From IMG/VR virus record IMGVR_UViG_3300005253_000034, positions 1 through 54,311 of that record: a stretch of DNA of 54,311 nucleotides; one strand, written 5' to 3'. This DNA comes from a virus. This document shows positions 20,553 to 29,982 of this stretch, in pieces. The position numbers were made by a program, and so were the translations under genes. Within the stretch, counting starts at the first letter, position 1. Every line of letters begins with the position of its first letter. Below the pieces are notes generated by a model, which saw only the letters and a program-made list of their open reading frames with translations, made no database searches and was not told the origin of the DNA.

Positions 20553-23500
20553 TTATTGGAGATATTTTCTGAGACCGACATCACCCACGTCGATGTCTTG
20601 GGTGATATTGGCGAGCGAGGCTTCGCCGAGGATTTGACTAAAAAGTGGACGATATGCTGAGGGTAGTCCTTTCTCGATTCGATGTAGTCGGGATACTTGT
20701 CGGCGGTTCTCAAGAGCTTTAATATCGGACTTCTTTACCTGCAGAGGCCCGAGTTCGGGATATGCTTTCGTCCATTCTCGTTGAACAGTTTCAGCCTTTC
20801 GGGTGTCATTCTCGGATAGAGCTTGAAGATAATCCCGCTTATATGCTCGTATTTTCTCCCGCTGTGCCAATAACCACTGAGCCGCCCCCTGCTCCGCAGC
20901 AACGCCACTGGGACGCAATCCTAACGATTTAAGGGTAAGTTGTAGAGGAGTCAAAGCTCCTATTAAGGCGTGTTTGTTGTTGTAAATAGGTATCCGACCA
21001 TCCGGGGTTTTGTTCCGATAATCTGCATATTTAGGATGCAAGGCTCGATATGCTTTCCTTGCCCCTATGCCGCCTGGAACCAACAGGGCTGCTGTGGCTC
21101 CTAAGTTCTTGGTTTCACCTGTCAGGAGGGCTTTAGCCGCAGTTCCAAGGACTCCGACTGCTGGAGGTACAAGAGGCCAGGGATAAAAAGGAGCACCCTC
21201 GTATGTAGGTACTGGTAAAGCCCCTGTCATCAATCCTGCCGATAAATCGACCCCTAATAGGTTCTTTGCCCCCACATACATCGCCGTAGAGCCTGCCAGA
21301 GTCCTACCAATCGTCCCCCAGTCCAATTTAGAGGGGTCTGGCCCCATCCTGAGCGACCCGTGTAGCATAGCCCCAAATCTCAATGGGAAGTGCATAAACT
21401 GTCGCCAAGGAGTCCAGACATTAATCAGGGCTTTTGGTATCCCCAGCGGTCCACCCGTGAACTGAGTCGTCATAGTAAGAGTCTGCCCAATCTTACCAGC
21501 CTCTCGAAATATCGTATCCTTCACTGCGGAGGTAGCTCCAGCCAATTTATGAGCATTTTGATACAGGTGTTGATTTCTTCCGGCGTAGTAGGTTATGATC
21601 CTATTGAAGCCTTCTGAGGTACTAAAAGGCATCAGCATCGCAGTCTTGACTTTTTCCCAAGCCCCACCACTAATCAGCTTTCGGGCAAAGCCCTCCTTGG
21701 CGATGTCTCCTGCAAGAAGAGACTCTACAATCTGAGAGGCATCCCCCATATCCGCCACATATTCTGGGAAGGCGGCACGAAAAGCTGCCTTTGTGGTTTT
21801 TCCATCAACAACAACTGCTTTGACGTAGTTTTGCATCTTGGCAAGTGCTCCCGGCCCACCCGGAACACCCTTGAGACCTCGATACATTCCCTGTGGTCCA
21901 ACCACGTTCAGAGTTGTCAGCAAAGTCTGTAGGCTATTCTTACTTGCCGGGGAGATATTAGCTCCAAGGGTCGAGAGATGGAACCAGTGGGAAATATTTG
22001 CACCCAAACCCTCCGCAGAGAGAGAGCGTGTTGCATCTCCGGTGTAGTTCATTATCCAATCTTTCCCTTTTGGCCCGAGAAGTTTATCCACCATTGGGTG
22101 TGTACTAACGAATTGATGCACTTTAGCTTTTTTCAGCGAGAACGAAATAGACCTTTGGAGTTCTTGGTAGGATTTCAATCCCATTACATGAGGCACTAAA
22201 TCATCATATACATAGGATTCAAGATGGGGTTGGTTTCCCCATACCCCAGGTTGCTTGGTGATGTCGTTTATTTTTTTCCCCGCTCCTGACCCGTGCCAAG
22301 AATGAATGGTAGCCGAGGAATTGGCATATCGCTGGGTGGCATCCCAAACATTGAGTGTATATTGACGGGGCGTTCCCATTACCCGCCCGACTTCTCGTAG
22401 TTCATCTTGGAAAAATCCACTCCCCTTGATATTTGCTTCCGAGAGAGAATCCCCCATAGCAAATAAAGTGTCCTTGGCAGTATTATGCCCTCCAAATCGG
22501 CCTGCAAAATCAAGTTTTTTCCCGGCTCCTTTCGTGAAGTAATTTTCCATTCTCCGTACAAATTCGACATTAGTTCGCCCCGGGTCCAATCCTAAGCGAC
22601 TAATTTCGTGCCAAGTCTTTCCTACTTCACGGGCAGCATCGTCTCCCCAACGACGAAACACAGAAGTTGCTGCCGCTGTATAGCCTTGGGGAATTACCCC
22701 TTGGGATTCCAGTAGTTGCAAGTGTTCTATACTGGGCATACCTCCACCTTTTCTGGCAATGGTGTGTCCCGAAATTGGCCCAGTCGCAGCCTCTTTTCGC
22801 ATAAACTTTGCATAACGCTTCCGGGTGGTTCCTCTTACAGCTTTTAGGTAGTATTTATCATACTGAGTATTTCTCGGAAAATAATGCTTTACATCATCTC
22901 CATAAGTTAAACCCTGTTTTGCCAAAGCGTCTCTTATTCTATCCTCTCCTCCCGGAGTATTCTTTAATGTGGCTCGGACTTTGTTCAGCCATCCCCGGAG
23001 ACCTCCAGCAAGTCCAGAGGTTTCTTTCCTCATTCCAGCCCTAAGACCCACTGCCACAGGAATGTTTTTCCCTCCCAATACAGCGATTATTTCCGGCTCA
23101 TTGCCAAGCATCTTTACCAGAGAATGCCCGGGAGTATGTAGTCCATCTAACCGTGCCGCCACCATATACCCTTCGGCTTTTGAGAGTCGCCCCGCCTTGG
23201 AGAATAAGCCGTTTATGTCATCTATATACTTCCCGATAAATCTCGTCTTGGATTCCACAACATCTGCTAAACCTTGATACAATCCCGGGACACTGCGGAG
23301 GTTATTGATGGCCGGATGCAATCCCGACATCATCTTCCCCATTGCAACGGATTTTGGCAAAAGTCCGGCAGCTAAATCCATCAGGGGTTTAGTCGAACCG
23401 ATTGGGAATTTCCACAATCCCACAGCCAGTCCGATGATGACGAGAGGATTGGTTGCCATATCCGTGATTGTTTTGAGAAGTGGATTTGGTTTCTTGCCCT

Positions 23501-23696
23501 TGAATAAGGCATTTTTGAAGGCCTGTATTTCGTGAGGAGTCAATGTTTGTGGAGCAAAAATAGATCGAGTCATTGCATCGACATCTCCCCGCAACAAATT
23601 AGCAAAAGCCAACTGTGGGCGGTCATAGAAAGTGATAGGGAAATCCGCTGATGCGATACCAAAGGGAACATCTGTATCGGGACTATATTTAGGCAT
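20553..23696 (-). CDS. large internal virion (ejection) protein
   Basis: The 1047-residue protein is basic and rich in Ala, Gly and Lys, with long helical stretches and a few hydrophobic segments (NPLVIIGLAVGLW near residue 85; LLVPGGIGA near 880) and no enzymatic motif I recognise. Together with four smaller Ala/Gln-rich proteins upstream it forms the block that in podoviruses encodes proteins carried in the head and ejected with the DNA. The assignment is by length, composition and place after the tail genes. Confidence 0.6.
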   Translation of the reverse strand: MPKYSPDTDVPFGIASADFPITFYDRPQLAFANLLRGDVDAMTRSIFAPQTLTPHEIQAFKNALFKGKKPNPLLKTITDMATNPLVIIGLAVGLWKFPIGSTKPLMDLAAGLLPKSVAMGKMMSGLHPAINNLRSVPGLYQGLADVVESKTRFIGKYIDDINGLFSKAGRLSKAEGYMVAARLDGLHTPGHSLVKMLGNEPEIIAVLGGKNIPVAVGLRAGMRKETSGLAGGLRGWLNKVRATLKNTPGGEDRIRDALAKQGLTYGDDVKHYFPRNTQYDKYYLKAVRGTTRKRYAKFMRKEAATGPISGHTIARKGGGMPSIEHLQLLESQGVIPQGYTAAATSVFRRWGDDAAREVGKTWHEISRLGLDPGRTNVEFVRRMENYFTKGAGKKLDFAGRFGGHNTAKDTLFAMGDSLSEANIKGSGFFQDELREVGRVMGTPRQYTLNVWDATQRYANSSATIHSWHGSGAGKKINDITKQPGVWGNQPHLESYVYDDLVPHVMGLKSYQELQRSISFSLKKAKVHQFVSTHPMVDKLLGPKGKDWIMNYTGDATRSLSAEGLGANISHWFHLSTLGANISPASKNSLQTLLTTLNVVGPQGMYRGLKGVPGGPGALAKMQNYVKAVVVDGKTTKAAFRAAFPEYVADMGDASQIVESLLAGDIAKEGFARKLISGGAWEKVKTAMLMPFSTSEGFNRIITYYAGRNQHLYQNAHKLAGATSAVKDTIFREAGKIGQTLTMTTQFTGGPLGIPKALINVWTPWRQFMHFPLRFGAMLHGSLRMGPDPSKLDWGTIGRTLAGSTAMYVGAKNLLGVDLSAGLMTGALPVPTYEGAPFYPWPLVPPAVGVLGTAAKALLTGETKNLGATAALLVPGGIGARKAYRALHPKYADYRNKTPDGRIPIYNNKHALIGALTPLQLTLKSLGLRPSGVAAEQGAAQWLLAQREKIRAYKRDYLQALSENDTRKAETVQREWTKAYPELGPLQVKKSDIKALENRRQVSRLHRIEKGLPSAYRPLFSQILGEASLANITQDIDVGDVGLRKYLQ

Positions 23697-23700
23697 ATAT

Positions 23701-23994
23701 TTATTTTTCTATAACTCGACCGGCATCTATTCGGGGAACGGGCGAAGGGTAAACCATACAAGCAGCTAAAAGAGTGTCCCCTACTCCTTGTTTGGAAATT
23801 CCCCCCAATCCGAATAAAGAGCCCCCTGTTATTTTTCTGGAACTTACAATCGCTTTGGTGGGAGCTAACAAAGATAGAACAGCCTTCATTTTATCTTCCA
23901 GTTCTTTTTGAAAGGCTCCCCCTCTGAAATTTTCTATTCGGGTTACTGCGTCTAACGAAATTTCTAAATATAAAGTTATTTCAGGCTCTTGCAT
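23701..23994 (-). CDS. hypothetical protein, 97 residues
   Basis: An alpha/beta protein (EITLYLEISLDAVTRIENF, helix KELEDKMKAVLSLL, then a Gly-rich loop). Its start resembles that of the protein at 14854-15138. It has its own promoter just upstream and precedes the largest ejection protein, so a virion role is possible. Confidence 0.65.
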   Translation of the reverse strand: MQEPEITLYLEISLDAVTRIENFRGGAFQKELEDKMKAVLSLLAPTKAIVSSRKITGGSLFGLGGISKQGVGDTLLAACMVYPSPVPRIDAGRVIEK

Positions 23995-24031
23995 TATTCT
24001 TCCTTTCTAAAAAAAAATAATTTGTAATCGC

Positions 24032-24060
24032 AGAATAACATATCTATAGGAGAAAGTCAA
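24032..24060 (-). promoter_or_regulatory. promoter TTGACT-17-TATTCT
   Basis: -35 TTGACT at 24060-24055 and a weaker -10 TATTCT at 24037-24032, spacer 17, in an 82-base gap. It would drive the genes at 23994 and 23696. Confidence 0.55.
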
Positions 24061-24076
24061 GACAAAAATAAAAATT

Positions 24077-24457
24077 TTATCCCCCTATCATATATTCCCC
24101 CTTGGCCAAACTTGGGCCAAGTACGCCCCCACTAAGTTGAGAATATAACGCCTGTCGTGCCATACTTTCTTCCTCTTGAGCTTGAGGCTGAGCCGCCTGA
24201 AAGTAAAGCGATTCGGGTGTAATCATTTCGGCTTGGTTTTGGAGACTTGCTCGCTGAATGCCCCTCATTCCAGATTCGTGGCCCGCTTGCAATAACTTAT
24301 TCAAAAGCCAATATGCAAATATACCTCCAGCGGCCCCCTTTACTTTTGGATTGGCCGATAATTTGTCAAACCAAGAAACATCCCCCCCAGGAACCCCACC
24401 GATTCCGACTCCCGGTCCCGCTCCTGGCCCGATTGGCATACCTGTAGGTCTTGGCAT
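24077..24457 (-). CDS. putative internal virion protein, 126 residues
   Basis: The N-terminus is Gly/Pro-rich (PGAGPGVGIGGVPGG), followed by one hydrophobic segment (GAAGGIFAYWLLNKLLQ) and a Gln/Ala-rich helix. Placed among ejection-type proteins. No family is recognised. Confidence 0.6.
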   Translation of the reverse strand: MPRPTGMPIGPGAGPGVGIGGVPGGDVSWFDKLSANPKVKGAAGGIFAYWLLNKLLQAGHESGMRGIQRASLQNQAEMITPESLYFQAAQPQAQEEESMARQALYSQLSGGVLGPSLAKGEYMIGG

Positions 24458-24922
24458 CTAAAATCCCCCCCGCATAAGTCCCATCATTCCTGCACCACCT
24501 GCTCCGGGTTGTCGCTGTCCGATAGCTTGCATCGCCTGAAGCACCAAAGCCATTTGCCGGTCTTGACTTGCCGTAAAAGACCGCATAGCCTCCATATCTC
24601 GTTCCTCTCGACGTTCTTCTCTTTGAGCTTTCATCAGAGCGGTAATATATTTTTTTGTGTTTGCCCGAGACTCCTTAACAGTTCTCTTGGTAGCCTCCCC
24701 AGAAGCCTTCGCCATTAAGGTCTGGAGTTTTAATTGTTCCCGAGTCAATCCCCGCTCTCCCCGTTGACCTGCGGCTCCTAATAACATCGAACCACCTAAG
24801 AAACCATATCCAAGTCCGGGGACAAAAGATTTAGATTTATAAGCCGTCTTACCAAGTTTCAAGAGTTTCATTAAATATGGGAGAGCAGTGGCTCCTATTG
24901 CGGCGGCGGTAGCTATAGCCAT
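24458..24922 (-). CDS. putative internal virion protein, 154 residues
   Basis: Starts with an Ala-rich hydrophobic segment (AIATAAAIGATALPYLMKLL), has a second Gly/Leu stretch (GLGYGFLGGSMLLG), then long charged helices (KAQREERREERDMEAM) and a Gly/Met tail. This fits a small membrane-interacting ejection protein. Overlaps the next upstream gene by one base. Confidence 0.6.
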   Translation of the reverse strand: MAIATAAAIGATALPYLMKLLKLGKTAYKSKSFVPGLGYGFLGGSMLLGAAGQRGERGLTREQLKLQTLMAKASGEATKRTVKESRANTKKYITALMKAQREERREERDMEAMRSFTASQDRQMALVLQAMQAIGQRQPGAGGAGMMGLMRGGF

Positions 24923-26220
24923 TATTCAACTCCTTCATCAAATTGGGATTGGAATTTCTGATATAAAGGAAGGATAGAATTATTATAAAAATTCCAATTT
25001 TCAATATCGTACTGATTCATATCCGGCGTAATCTCCATTGGTTCGTATGGGTCTAATGATTTGGAGAAATCAGACACCATAGTAACAGCATCTACGTCCC
25101 CCTCCTCTGCTCTATAACGAGAAACTTGATTCCCAAGAGACGACCTTCGAATAGTTCTCAGGGAATATACAATTTTCTTCCCAACAGTCTCTGTCTTTGA
25201 GTCTTTTATAGGTTTGGTACTATCTTCAAGCCCTGTAAGACTTCTTATAAATTGAGACACATCTATATGTTTATCGTTCCAAAAATCCCACTCATCGCTT
25301 TTTCTATTGAAAGAATCTCTCCTCTCGGCAATGGAATCTCGCATTGCGTGCAATGCCCCGAAAGTACTATTAATATTTTCAGTGTCCACTTCCCCATTTA
25401 TCATCCGCTCTTCTACTTTATGTATATTAGCTGAGGACAAATTTTCCACAGATATTTTTCCCTCTTCCCGGGTAATGAGGTCTTGAAGAACGCCCATTGG
25501 ATCTGCCAAAGTCTCTTGGCGTTCCGCTGGAGCAGGATAAGTCATCCCCGCTCCCGCCCCCCGGAAAACCCCTCTTGGTTTCCGTGCCGGTAAATCCATC
25601 CGCTTATCATTCCTGATAGTTTCTCCTATATTTTCCTTTGCTAAGTCATATACTTCCTTATAGTCATCAAATTCATCTGCTTGGCCAAGCATAGTTGTTT
25701 TAATTTTTTCTGCCTTTTCCTCTTTTTTCGTCATAGTCCCAAACATCGACATCATTGCATTCGTATCTCGTATTTGTGCTTTTTCCCCTAATATTGCTCT
25801 AAATCTATCGAGAGATAACTGCCTTCCCATAGTTTCTTTTTTGACTTTTATATTCTTCTCAAACATAGCACGTTGCATATCTCTATCAAGTCCTGCTTCT
25901 TTAGATTGCAATTCTTGATTTATTTTTGTCATAGTTTTAGTAAATTCCATATCTTCCCGCCTCGCTGTTTCAGCTTCGGCAGCACGTCTATCTTCCGACG
26001 CTAATCTGGCTCCTGCTATAGTCCGCTGTGTTCCAGCTTGTATTCCTGCCCGTTGTGTTGCCCCGGCCTCTTGCATCCCCGTCCGCTGTGTTGCCCCAAC
26101 TTCCTGCATAGCAGCAACAAGGCGACTTTCAGCTTGTTGTTTACTCTGTTGTATAGACCGTTGAACATAAGGGTCTATTTGTCCACCAACTCGTGTAGGA
26201 GCATCTTTTGCTCTTGGCAT
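24922..26220 (-). CDS. coiled-coil internal virion protein, 432 residues
   Basis: The first 190 residues are almost pure helix with Gln/Ala/Arg/Glu (SIQQSKQQAESRLVAAMQEV) and four near repeats of the unit GATQRTGMQEA/GTQRT around residues 40-70. The rest is more globular and acidic. It is likely part of the ejectosome, judged by composition and neighbours. Confidence 0.6.
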   Translation of the reverse strand: MPRAKDAPTRVGGQIDPYVQRSIQQSKQQAESRLVAAMQEVGATQRTGMQEAGATQRAGIQAGTQRTIAGARLASEDRRAAEAETARREDMEFTKTMTKINQELQSKEAGLDRDMQRAMFEKNIKVKKETMGRQLSLDRFRAILGEKAQIRDTNAMMSMFGTMTKKEEKAEKIKTTMLGQADEFDDYKEVYDLAKENIGETIRNDKRMDLPARKPRGVFRGAGAGMTYPAPAERQETLADPMGVLQDLITREEGKISVENLSSANIHKVEERMINGEVDTENINSTFGALHAMRDSIAERRDSFNRKSDEWDFWNDKHIDVSQFIRSLTGLEDSTKPIKDSKTETVGKKIVYSLRTIRRSSLGNQVSRYRAEEGDVDAVTMVSDFSKSLDPYEPMEITPDMNQYDIENWNFYNNSILPLYQKFQSQFDEGVE

Positions 26221-26237
26221 ATTTACACCTTAAATTT

Positions 26238-27278
26238 TTAATATACTGGAGTTCCCCGTGCTCCGATATTCATAAATCCCCGGGAAAATGTTCTTGGTTT
26301 TTTAGGGGTAGGCTGTTGTGCTGTTAAAGCTCTGGCAGCCATAACTTCCTTCTGTTGAGTCTGAACCAAATCAGATAATAGTGTTATAAGTGGAGTAGCG
26401 TCCATTGAGAAAGTTGGAGTCTGGATAACCCAATTAGCAAGATTTTCCATTCCAGCCGACCGAAGTTGCTCAACTCCAATTTCAAATTGGGCCACCTGCA
26501 AGTTATAGGCATTTTGAGCATCGGCTTTATACTTCAACATATCAACGTGCTGTTGTTCCTGAAATCCTAAATACATATTTTGTTTAGTATAGGCTTCGGT
26601 AACAACATTAAGATAAGTTTGACCCTGCTTTTCCTGCAGCTGTTGATAAGAGGCGTGTATATTACTTTGAACAGCCCCCAAAGTTTGCATCTTACTTAAT
26701 TGAAATTGCTCAAATTCTTTACTATCGGAACCATAGGTCTCGACAATATTCCTTTCCTCAGCCCTCATTGAACCAATCGTGGCCTGCACCGAAGCCTGCA
26801 TTGCGTGAGCCTTCGAGAAATCTCTATCTACTCCTATCTGTTTATTTATATCATCGAGTTTAGCGAGAACCTCTCCCACTCTACTACGAGCGGCTTGCAC
26901 ATATTCATCAGCTTTTTCTGGGGCTGCTGCCCAAGCCTCCTGAGCCGCAGCGGCTTTAGTGGTTACACCCTCTCGTATCTTATCTAATCTCTGCAAATAA
27001 TCTATTGTGGCTCCGCCTTGCATCTCAAGAGCGGATGCAGCTTTCTCTGCCTCTTTCGTCTTAACTTCGGCCTGTTTGCCGTACTGAGATATGGCAGTAT
27101 CACCTATTCCTTTATAAGCCCCACCTAATTGTCCAACAGTGGCTTTTGCCCCAGACGGAACAGCCACATCTCCAATATCCCGAGTCTGGGCCGCCGTTTC
27201 CTGTATCTTCGTCCGATAGGCTTCATAATCAAAGCCGCCAGTCGGAGTAGTCGGATTTAATACATCAGGTATCGCCAT
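26238..27278 (-). CDS. coiled-coil internal virion protein, 346 residues
   Basis: An Ala/Gln/Glu-rich helical protein with an N-terminal Pro/Gly segment and a C-terminal basic tail (PKKPRTFSRGFMNIG). First gene behind the promoter at 27313-27340, starting at ATG after TTAAGGAATGACTG. Likely ejection protein. Confidence 0.6.
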   Translation of the reverse strand: MAIPDVLNPTTPTGGFDYEAYRTKIQETAAQTRDIGDVAVPSGAKATVGQLGGAYKGIGDTAISQYGKQAEVKTKEAEKAASALEMQGGATIDYLQRLDKIREGVTTKAAAAQEAWAAAPEKADEYVQAARSRVGEVLAKLDDINKQIGVDRDFSKAHAMQASVQATIGSMRAEERNIVETYGSDSKEFEQFQLSKMQTLGAVQSNIHASYQQLQEKQGQTYLNVVTEAYTKQNMYLGFQEQQHVDMLKYKADAQNAYNLQVAQFEIGVEQLRSAGMENLANWVIQTPTFSMDATPLITLLSDLVQTQQKEVMAARALTAQQPTPKKPRTFSRGFMNIGARGTPVY

Positions 27279-27312
27279 CAGTCATTCCTTAAAGACATAT
27301 TTCCTTACTATT

Positions 27313-27340
27313 ATTGTACCATATTTCTCAATTTTGTCAA
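27313..27340 (-). promoter_or_regulatory. sigma-70 promoter TTGACA-16-TACAAT
   Basis: -35 TTGACA at 27340-27335 and -10 TACAAT at 27318-27313, spacer 16. It overlaps the last codons of the nozzle-like gene and drives the ejection-protein genes. Confidence 0.75.
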
Positions 27341-29973
27341 GATGCAGATACGTTGCGAGAATCGGTGTAACTTACTGTGAATTCGGCATCTGTTAGCTCG
27401 AATTTGACTCCCACCGCTATTTGCTCGATATAGGGTTCCAAGTCAATACCTTCCAGATTCAGAACCTCCGCAGAATCAGCGGGGTTGGAATCAACGGTGG
27501 GATAAGCCACTGTACTCTCAATCGAGGTTCCCCCATTCCTGTAGGCTCCAACACGCCATTTATTATTCGAGATATTAGTAAATCCCGACAGTTTTCGTAC
27601 CTTCAAGGCCACCCCGGATGTAATCCATCTATTGAATCGAGACAGTTCTTCGTGTTGCAAAGCCCAGGCTCTTAGGGAAACCGGCACGGGACTAACCGCA
27701 TAGGTATCCCCAGTGGCTATGTCGTTGTCGAAGTTAGACGTAAAGGTTACGACTTTTGTACCGTTATCTATTGTCGCAATTTCACGACTGTCCCCCGCAT
27801 TCTCGCCAGTTACCATATATAATCTTGACCCAACCATATCAGCGTTCAAGGTCGCATTGTCGTCTGTGAGGGTTGTGGATGATGTGGCGGTGGCTGTGCC
27901 ATTGAGTGTATAGGAATCACTCAAATCCCACATCGATCCACTTCCAGTCTCCAAATTATCGGGGCTTACGATGAGGCCGGTAGCGGTAACAAAGAAAGCA
28001 CGGTCGTTCTTCCCAGACGAAATATCCGGCCCGGAAGTCGCTGCCACGAAATTAGCCCCGTCAATCATTGTACTTACTTGGGTAGTGTGCCACAAAACAA
28101 GCATTTCTTCTCGGGTTGGATTTAGGAAAAAGGAAGCATTCATTAGGGAATCATAACAACTCTTAACGGTTGATATTTCTGATTTCCAGTCATCGAATAT
28201 AACCCGGTCAGCCGATGTTATACTACCCATACTCCCATCTGTAGCATTTAGAACTACAAGTCCCAGACCTGTAATCATAAAGACACTATTGCCGGACGAG
28301 TGAGCGACTTCTTTCCCCACAATCCCTCTTTTCTTATGTAGTCTTGAAAATTGCAAGGGCTTGAGTTTCCCGGACTTGAAGATATGAATCACGGCATTAT
28401 ACCCAAGTTGGAACAGTGAATCCCCCGCAGGAATAAATCTCAGAGGCCTTCCGTCCTCGGGGTCTCCTATCCGTTTATTATAGGTACTGAAATACTCCGG
28501 CGAGCTATGCTCGGGACTACTTGAGAGAGTATCATATCCACCATCAACACTCGATGCCTGAGCCATAAAGGTAACACCACCATATCGTCCAATAGACCCA
28601 CTCTGCGGAGGAGCCACGATTATATCTTTTTCAGAATCATACATAGTCTGGAAAGGAAGAGCCTCATCCACAAGAGTTCCCACATCAACTGTCATAGAAT
28701 CCCACGCCCCCGACGTTGCCCAAGAATCAGACTTAGCGATTGTCTGTTCCAGATAGAATATAGCTCCTTGTGTAACATTTATATTCCCCAAGTCGATTGT
28801 ACGGAATATATCAACTGTGTCAAATAAGGCACTAAAATCGGTATAATCCTCACCAGATACAACACTGGCGTGGGCAGGAAAATCCAGCGTAATTTTAACC
28901 TGAGTTTCAGCCTCCGCAGTAACAACCCCGCCCCCGGATAAGGTACTCCCCGAGACAGAAATATCGTCTGCATTTGGCTCAACTTCCACTACGCTAAGAT
29001 CATAAGCATTCCCAGCCGTGCCTCTCACTTTAGATTCCAACAATACGCTCGATGCCTGTGCAGAAGCAGTAACGTCCGCTGAACTATCCCCATTAATTGC
29101 ATCTGCTAAAGCTGTAGCGTGAGCAGCCGTTGTCGCAGCCGACGCAACTGCAATCGTAACATTTGAACCGGAATCAATGTATTCATAAGTCCGACTGTTT
29201 ATCGTAAAGACATCTCCGGCAATCATCAAACCACTATCCCCCCCCGCAGTAGAAAGGCTAATGGTTCCAACTGCTTTAGTAGTTTTGAGATGGTCTAAAT
29301 GCACGACAAGAGGAGCACTGAGAGCACTATATATTCCTCTCGTGGAATCATAAAATCGGTAGGCTATTTGATAAGTTCCAGTCCCCCGTAACTGAAAACT
29401 TGTATCCACTGCGGAGGTGTTCAGAGTTGGAGCAGTGAGTTCGGTATCAAAATTTCCCGGGCCAGAACTCACAACGGTTAAAGCGGAACCTGTCCAGTAA
29501 ACAGTTTTTGTGGCCTTTGTATCTACGGCTATAAGTAAGTACCCAAGAGAAGCAGTAGTATCAATTTCAAGACTTGCAGTAATACTATTTCCAGCCGCCC
29601 ATATAGCAAGCCTCGTCCAGTTATTTCCATTGTCTGATGTATAGACTAAATCAATCTGTTGGTTGGCGGTATCATTCTGACTGTCCCACCGGACTACAAA
29701 CCCACGATAAACTGTGGATGTATTTCTTTTCTGGAAGGTAACGTGGCGTACAAAGTCGGGGCCAGCATAGGTGTCAATGTCTCCCATCCCTGTTACATCG
29801 TCTAAATCCAAAACCTCTTTCATACCATAGAATTTACGGAGACCCCCATAAAACCTACCATCTATCCCCGACAGTCTCCCGAATGACCCCGGCTTAACCT
29901 GATTAGGCGGGACGGATTGATCCATCCTCGGGGAACGAAAACCATACGGGATATAAATTCTGTCTTCAGCCAC
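27337..29973 (-). CDS. tail structural protein, nozzle/tubular-protein-like
   Basis: The 878-residue, beta-rich protein begins with IPYGFRSPRMDQSVPPNQVK, then GRLSGIDGRFYGGLRKFYG, which recalls the N-terminus of T7 gp12-type nozzle proteins, where a strand pairing with the tail hub precedes a conserved Arg/Gly element. The middle contains an inserted domain of Thr/Ser/Ala-rich strands (around residues 230-345) such as are found in host-contact modules. GTG start behind GGAGAATAAA. The exact place in the tail is inferred. Confidence 0.6.
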   Translation of the reverse strand: MAEDRIYIPYGFRSPRMDQSVPPNQVKPGSFGRLSGIDGRFYGGLRKFYGMKEVLDLDDVTGMGDIDTYAGPDFVRHVTFQKRNTSTVYRGFVVRWDSQNDTANQQIDLVYTSDNGNNWTRLAIWAAGNSITASLEIDTTASLGYLLIAVDTKATKTVYWTGSALTVVSSGPGNFDTELTAPTLNTSAVDTSFQLRGTGTYQIAYRFYDSTRGIYSALSAPLVVHLDHLKTTKAVGTISLSTAGGDSGLMIAGDVFTINSRTYEYIDSGSNVTIAVASAATTAAHATALADAINGDSSADVTASAQASSVLLESKVRGTAGNAYDLSVVEVEPNADDISVSGSTLSGGGVVTAEAETQVKITLDFPAHASVVSGEDYTDFSALFDTVDIFRTIDLGNINVTQGAIFYLEQTIAKSDSWATSGAWDSMTVDVGTLVDEALPFQTMYDSEKDIIVAPPQSGSIGRYGGVTFMAQASSVDGGYDTLSSSPEHSSPEYFSTYNKRIGDPEDGRPLRFIPAGDSLFQLGYNAVIHIFKSGKLKPLQFSRLHKKRGIVGKEVAHSSGNSVFMITGLGLVVLNATDGSMGSITSADRVIFDDWKSEISTVKSCYDSLMNASFFLNPTREEMLVLWHTTQVSTMIDGANFVAATSGPDISSGKNDRAFFVTATGLIVSPDNLETGSGSMWDLSDSYTLNGTATATSSTTLTDDNATLNADMVGSRLYMVTGENAGDSREIATIDNGTKVVTFTSNFDNDIATGDTYAVSPVPVSLRAWALQHEELSRFNRWITSGVALKVRKLSGFTNISNNKWRVGAYRNGGTSIESTVAYPTVDSNPADSAEVLNLEGIDLEPYIEQIAVGVKFELTDAEFTVSYTDSRNVSAS

Positions 29974-29982
29974 TTTATTCTC

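Noticed and set aside
24922-26220. GATQRTG/GTQRT repeat near the N-terminus as a CRISPR-like array
   Set aside because: The repeats are short, in frame and part of a coiled-coil protein; no regular spacers exist. No CRISPR array was found anywhere.
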